Below, piece after piece: positions 8,738 through 10,520 of a DNA stretch of 10,520 nt (positions are counted from its first letter, which is position 1; every line of letters starts with the position of its first letter). A program made the position numbers and the translations under genes. Below the pieces are notes generated by a model. It had not been told where the DNA came from, made no database searches, and saw nothing but the letters and a program-made list of their open reading frames with translations. This DNA is from DASUFZ01 sp035541475 (GTDB lineage Bacteria; Myxococcota_A; UBA9160; SMWR01): assembly GCA_035541475.1 (NCBI GenBank), contig DATKND010000002.1, forward strand, positions 1 through 10,520. Reading direction: 5' to 3'.

Positions 8738-9541
8738 CTAGCGATCCTCGAAGACCGGAGGGCGCTTCTGGAGGAAGGCCGCGATGCCCTCGCGGAAGTC
8801 GCGCGTCCCCGACGCGAGGATCTGGTTGCGATCCTCCATCGCGATGGCGGCCTCGAGGCTGCCCGCGTCGACGTTGTGCTTCAGCGCGTCCTTCGTGAGG
8901 CGCAGCGCGAGCGGCGAGTTCCGCAGCATGCGCTCCGCGAGCTCGCGCGCGGCCGCGTCGAGCTCGGCGTCGGGCACCACGCGCGAGACCAGCCCCGTGC
9001 GCTCGGCGCGCGCGGCGTCGATGAAGTCGCCGGTCAGCAGCAGCTCGGATGCGATCGAAGCGCCGACCACGCGCGGCAGGAAGTAGGAGACGCCGACGTC
9101 GCACGCCGAGAGCCCGAGGCGGATGAAGGCCGCGTTCATGCGCGCCGACTGCGCGGCGATGCGCACGTCGGAGGCGAGCGCAAGAGCGAAGCCGCCGCCG
9201 CTCGCGGCGCCCTGCACGGCCGCGATGATCGGCTGCGGCGCGCGCCGCATCAGCATCATCACCTCGGCGATGTGCCGCTGCCCGCGCAGCGCGGCCGGAA
9301 TGCCGCCGCGCGCGCTCTCCGCCGTGGTCTCACTGGCCTCCTTCAGGTCGAGGCCCGCGCAGAATGCGCGGCCGGCGCCGCGCAGGATCAACACGCGCGT
9401 GTCGGTGTCGTCGACGAGGTTCCAGAAGAAGTCACGCAGCTCGTCCACCATGCGGCGCGAGAGCGCGTTCAGCGAGTCGGGGCGGTTCAAGGTCAGCAAG
9501 GTGAGGTGCTTGTCGCGCTCGATCGCGAGCGTCTCGTACAT
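8738..9541 (-). CDS. Crotonase-fold protein (enoyl-CoA hydratase/isomerase family), non-canonical active site
   Basis: This 267-residue protein has the crotonase fold that binds acyl-CoA thioesters. The oxyanion-hole segments are present: AFCAGLDLKE (59-68) and SGGGF (114-118). Compared with rat enoyl-CoA hydratase, the position of Glu144 (after GGG-x) is A119 and that of Glu164 is F139, so both acid/base glutamates are missing. D148, in SACDVG, lies close to the aspartate used by dienoyl-CoA isomerases (GLAADVG), one residue offset. Ordinary hydratase activity is therefore doubtful; isomerase, hydrolase or another CoA reaction is possible. ATG 9541 has AAGGAG (9548-9553) 6 nt upstream. It heads the operon with the hydrolase and DoxX-like genes. 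Family certain, reaction open. Confidence 0.93.
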   Translation of the reverse strand: MYETLAIERDKHLTLLTLNRPDSLNALSRRMVDELRDFFWNLVDDTDTRVLILRGAGRAFCAGLDLKEASETTAESARGGIPAALRGQRHIAEVMMLMRRAPQPIIAAVQGAASGGGFALALASDVRIAAQSARMNAAFIRLGLSACDVGVSYFLPRVVGASIASELLLTGDFIDAARAERTGLVSRVVPDAELDAAARELAERMLRNSPLALRLTKDALKHNVDAGSLEAAIAMEDRNQILASGTRDFREGIAAFLQKRPPVFEDR

Positions 9542-9578
9542 CGGAGGCTCCTTCGCGCGTCGTGAAGGCACGCGGGCA

Positions 9579-9621
9579 CAGCCTACCTCGGACGCGCGGG
9601 CGCGGCGCGCGTGATAGGCTG
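9579..9621. promoter_or_regulatory. Divergent TAGGCT -10-like elements forming a 7-bp inverted repeat
   Basis: CAGCCTA (9579-9585) and TAGGCTG (9615-9621) are perfect inverted copies 29 bp apart in the 105-bp spacer between the crotonase operon and the SDR gene. Each reads TAGGCT toward its own gene, ending 38 nt before the crotonase start and 26 nt before the SDR start, so they could be back-to-back -10 elements. No convincing -35 hexamers stand at 17 bp. Alternatively they are two half-sites for one regulator. Confidence 0.35.
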
Positions 9622-9646
9622 CGCGCGCGGACGGGCGGGAGGCAGC

Positions 9647-10426
9647 ATGGCAGCAGCGACGGGCAGCGCGGGACGCATGCTCGCGGGCAAGGTGGCGCTC
9701 GTCACGGGCGCGGGTCAGGGCGTCGGGCAGGGCATCGCGTATGCGCTCGCCGGCGAAGGCGCGAAGGTCGCCGCGGCGGGCCGCACGGTCCGCAAGCTCG
9801 AGCGCACCTGCGACGAGATCGTGCGACGGGGCGGCGAGGCGATCGCGGTTCGCTGCGACGTGAAGAAGCCCGAGAGCCTCGAGCGCTGCGTCTCGCGCGT
9901 GATCGAGGTCTACGGCGGGCTCGACATCCTCGTCAACAACGCGCAGGAGGTGCCGCTCGGCGAGCTGGTGCAGGTCACCGATGAGGACTTCACCACCGGC
10001 TGGGAGTCGGGGCCGCTCGCGACCTTCCGGCTGATGAAGCTCTGCCGTCCGCACATGAAGCCCGGCAGCTCGATCGTGAACCTCGCGAGCACGGCCGCGA
10101 TGCGCTGGGACATGAGCCGCTACGGCGCCTACGCCGCGGTGAAGGAGGCGATCCGCGCGTTGACGCGCGCGGCGGCCTGCGAGTGGGGACGCGACGGCAT
10201 CCGCACCAACGTGATCCTGCCGCACGCGGCCTCGCCGGCGCTGCAGGGCTGGATCGACGCGAACCCGGAGGAAGCGGCCGCGTTCCGCGCGACGATCCCG
10301 CAGCAGCGCATCGGCGACTGCGAGACCGACATCGGCCACTTCGTCGCGCTGCTGTGCAGCGACGGCGCGGCCTACGTGAACGGCCAGACGATCGCGATCG
10401 ACGGCGGCCAGGCACGGATCGGCTAG
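9647..10426 (+). CDS. Short-chain dehydrogenase/reductase (classical SDR)
   Basis: This 259-residue cytoplasmic oxidoreductase interconverts an alcohol and a ketone with a nicotinamide cofactor. The Rossmann motif TGAGQGVG is at 20-27, and D71 lies in the CDV adenine-binding motif. NNAQ is at 97-100 (usually NNAG), the catalytic serine is probably S148, and YxxxK is Y162-K166. Arg at the end of the second strand (AAGRT, R46) favours NADP(H). The C-terminal VNGQTIAIDGGQ is typical of the family. ATG 9647 has GGGAGG (9637-9642) 4 nt upstream; a GTG at 9611 would lie upstream of that site, and an ATG at residue 11 is possible but lacks one. It diverges from the crotonase operon and may act in the same pathway, for example on the product of the P450. 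Substrate unknown. Confidence 0.93.
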   Translation: MAAATGSAGRMLAGKVALVTGAGQGVGQGIAYALAGEGAKVAAAGRTVRKLERTCDEIVRRGGEAIAVRCDVKKPESLERCVSRVIEVYGGLDILVNNAQEVPLGELVQVTDEDFTTGWESGPLATFRLMKLCRPHMKPGSSIVNLASTAAMRWDMSRYGAYAAVKEAIRALTRAAACEWGRDGIRTNVILPHAASPALQGWIDANPEEAAAFRATIPQQRIGDCETDIGHFVALLCSDGAAYVNGQTIAIDGGQARIG

Positions 10427-10458
10427 CTCGCCTCGGAGCAAACGCGACTCGGCGGAGC

Positions 10459-10481
10459 CGGGGGCGAGGCAGAGGCCCCCG
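10459..10481 (+). other. GC hairpin between the SDR gene and the next gene
   Basis: CGGGGGC (10459-10465) and GCCCCCG (10475-10481) form a perfect 7-bp stem with a 9-nt loop. No U-run follows, so it is a poor intrinsic terminator for the SDR gene. Its 3' arm directly abuts the ribosome binding site of the next gene, so a role in that gene's translation is possible. Confidence 0.45.
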
Positions 10482-10520
10482 AGGAGGAACAGATGGCCGC
10501 CGCAGGGGATCTCTGCCTCG
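10465..10520 (+). repeat. 10-bp perfect inverted repeat enclosing the start of the next gene
   Basis: CGAGGCAGAG (10465-10474) is exactly complementary to CTCTGCCTCG (10511-10520). The 36-nt stretch between them holds the ribosome binding site and ATG of the downstream gene. The left arm is the loop of the hairpin at 10459-10481 plus its last stem base, so the two pairings compete or could form a pseudoknot. The right arm reaches the last base of the window and may extend further. Confidence 0.5.
10493..10520 (+). CDS. Start of an unidentified gene (first nine codons)
   Basis: ATG at 10493 follows GAGGAGGA, with GGAGG (10483-10487) 5 nt upstream, one of the strongest ribosome binding sites in the window. 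It lies 66 nt after the SDR stop on the same strand, so it may belong to the same transcript. Only MAAAGDLCL can be read before the window ends, too little for any family call. Confidence 0.55.

Noticed and set aside
7680..9104. N-terminal extension of the DoxX-like protein (long minus-strand frame)
   Set aside because: The extension runs through the hydrolase and crotonase genes in another frame. The short protein has the correct length and opens with its first membrane helix.

Overview
The window is a GC-rich (roughly 70% by eye), densely coded stretch of a bacterial chromosome. An outer-membrane efflux lipoprotein together with a periplasmic adaptor shows a Gram-negative, two-membrane cell. 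The G/C-ending codons and the mix of cytochrome P450, crotonase, SDR and HSL-type hydrolase genes recall soil or sediment lineages such as Myxococcota, Binatota-like or other former Deltaproteobacteria. No rRNA or other taxonomic marker is present, so this assignment is an inference. No tRNA, rRNA, insertion sequence, CRISPR array or phage gene was seen. No gap between genes exceeds 300 bp; the longest is the 188-bp divergent spacer at 637-824.

Layout. (1) 1-636, minus: the N-terminal half of an MFS transporter that leaves the window at its left edge. (2) 825-5546, plus: a complete MacA-MacB-TolC-like tripartite efflux operon, made of adaptor, ABC transporter (ATPase fused to FtsX-like permease) and NodT-type outer-membrane lipoprotein, with gaps of 8 and 19 nt. 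(3) 5543-5905, minus: a small zinc-binding GFA/CENP-V protein whose stop codon overlaps that of the outer-membrane factor at a shared CTAG. (4) 6024-7286, plus: a cytochrome P450, overlapping the next minus-strand gene tail to tail by 18 bp. (5) 9541-7269, minus: a tight three-gene operon of crotonase, HSL-family alpha/beta hydrolase and DoxX-like membrane protein, with gaps of 6 and 11 nt. (6) 9647-10426, plus: an SDR oxidoreductase diverging from that operon. (7) 10493 onward, plus: the first nine codons of another gene behind a strong ribosome binding site.

How the genes may work together. The left half is an export module: MacB hydrolyses ATP, MacA bridges the periplasm and the outer-membrane factor forms the exit duct. 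The substrate cannot be read from the sequence. The right half (P450, crotonase-like enzyme, esterase-like hydrolase, SDR) has the enzyme types of a pathway that hydroxylates, oxidises and degrades a hydrophobic compound through CoA thioesters; this is inferred from enzyme classes and gene neighbourhood only.

I see no clearly new multi-gene system. The points most worth checking are: a crotonase lacking both canonical catalytic glutamates; a leader at the right edge in which a hairpin loop is fully complementary to codons of the next gene, around its ribosome binding site and start codon; and compact inverted repeats in all three divergent promoter spacers.
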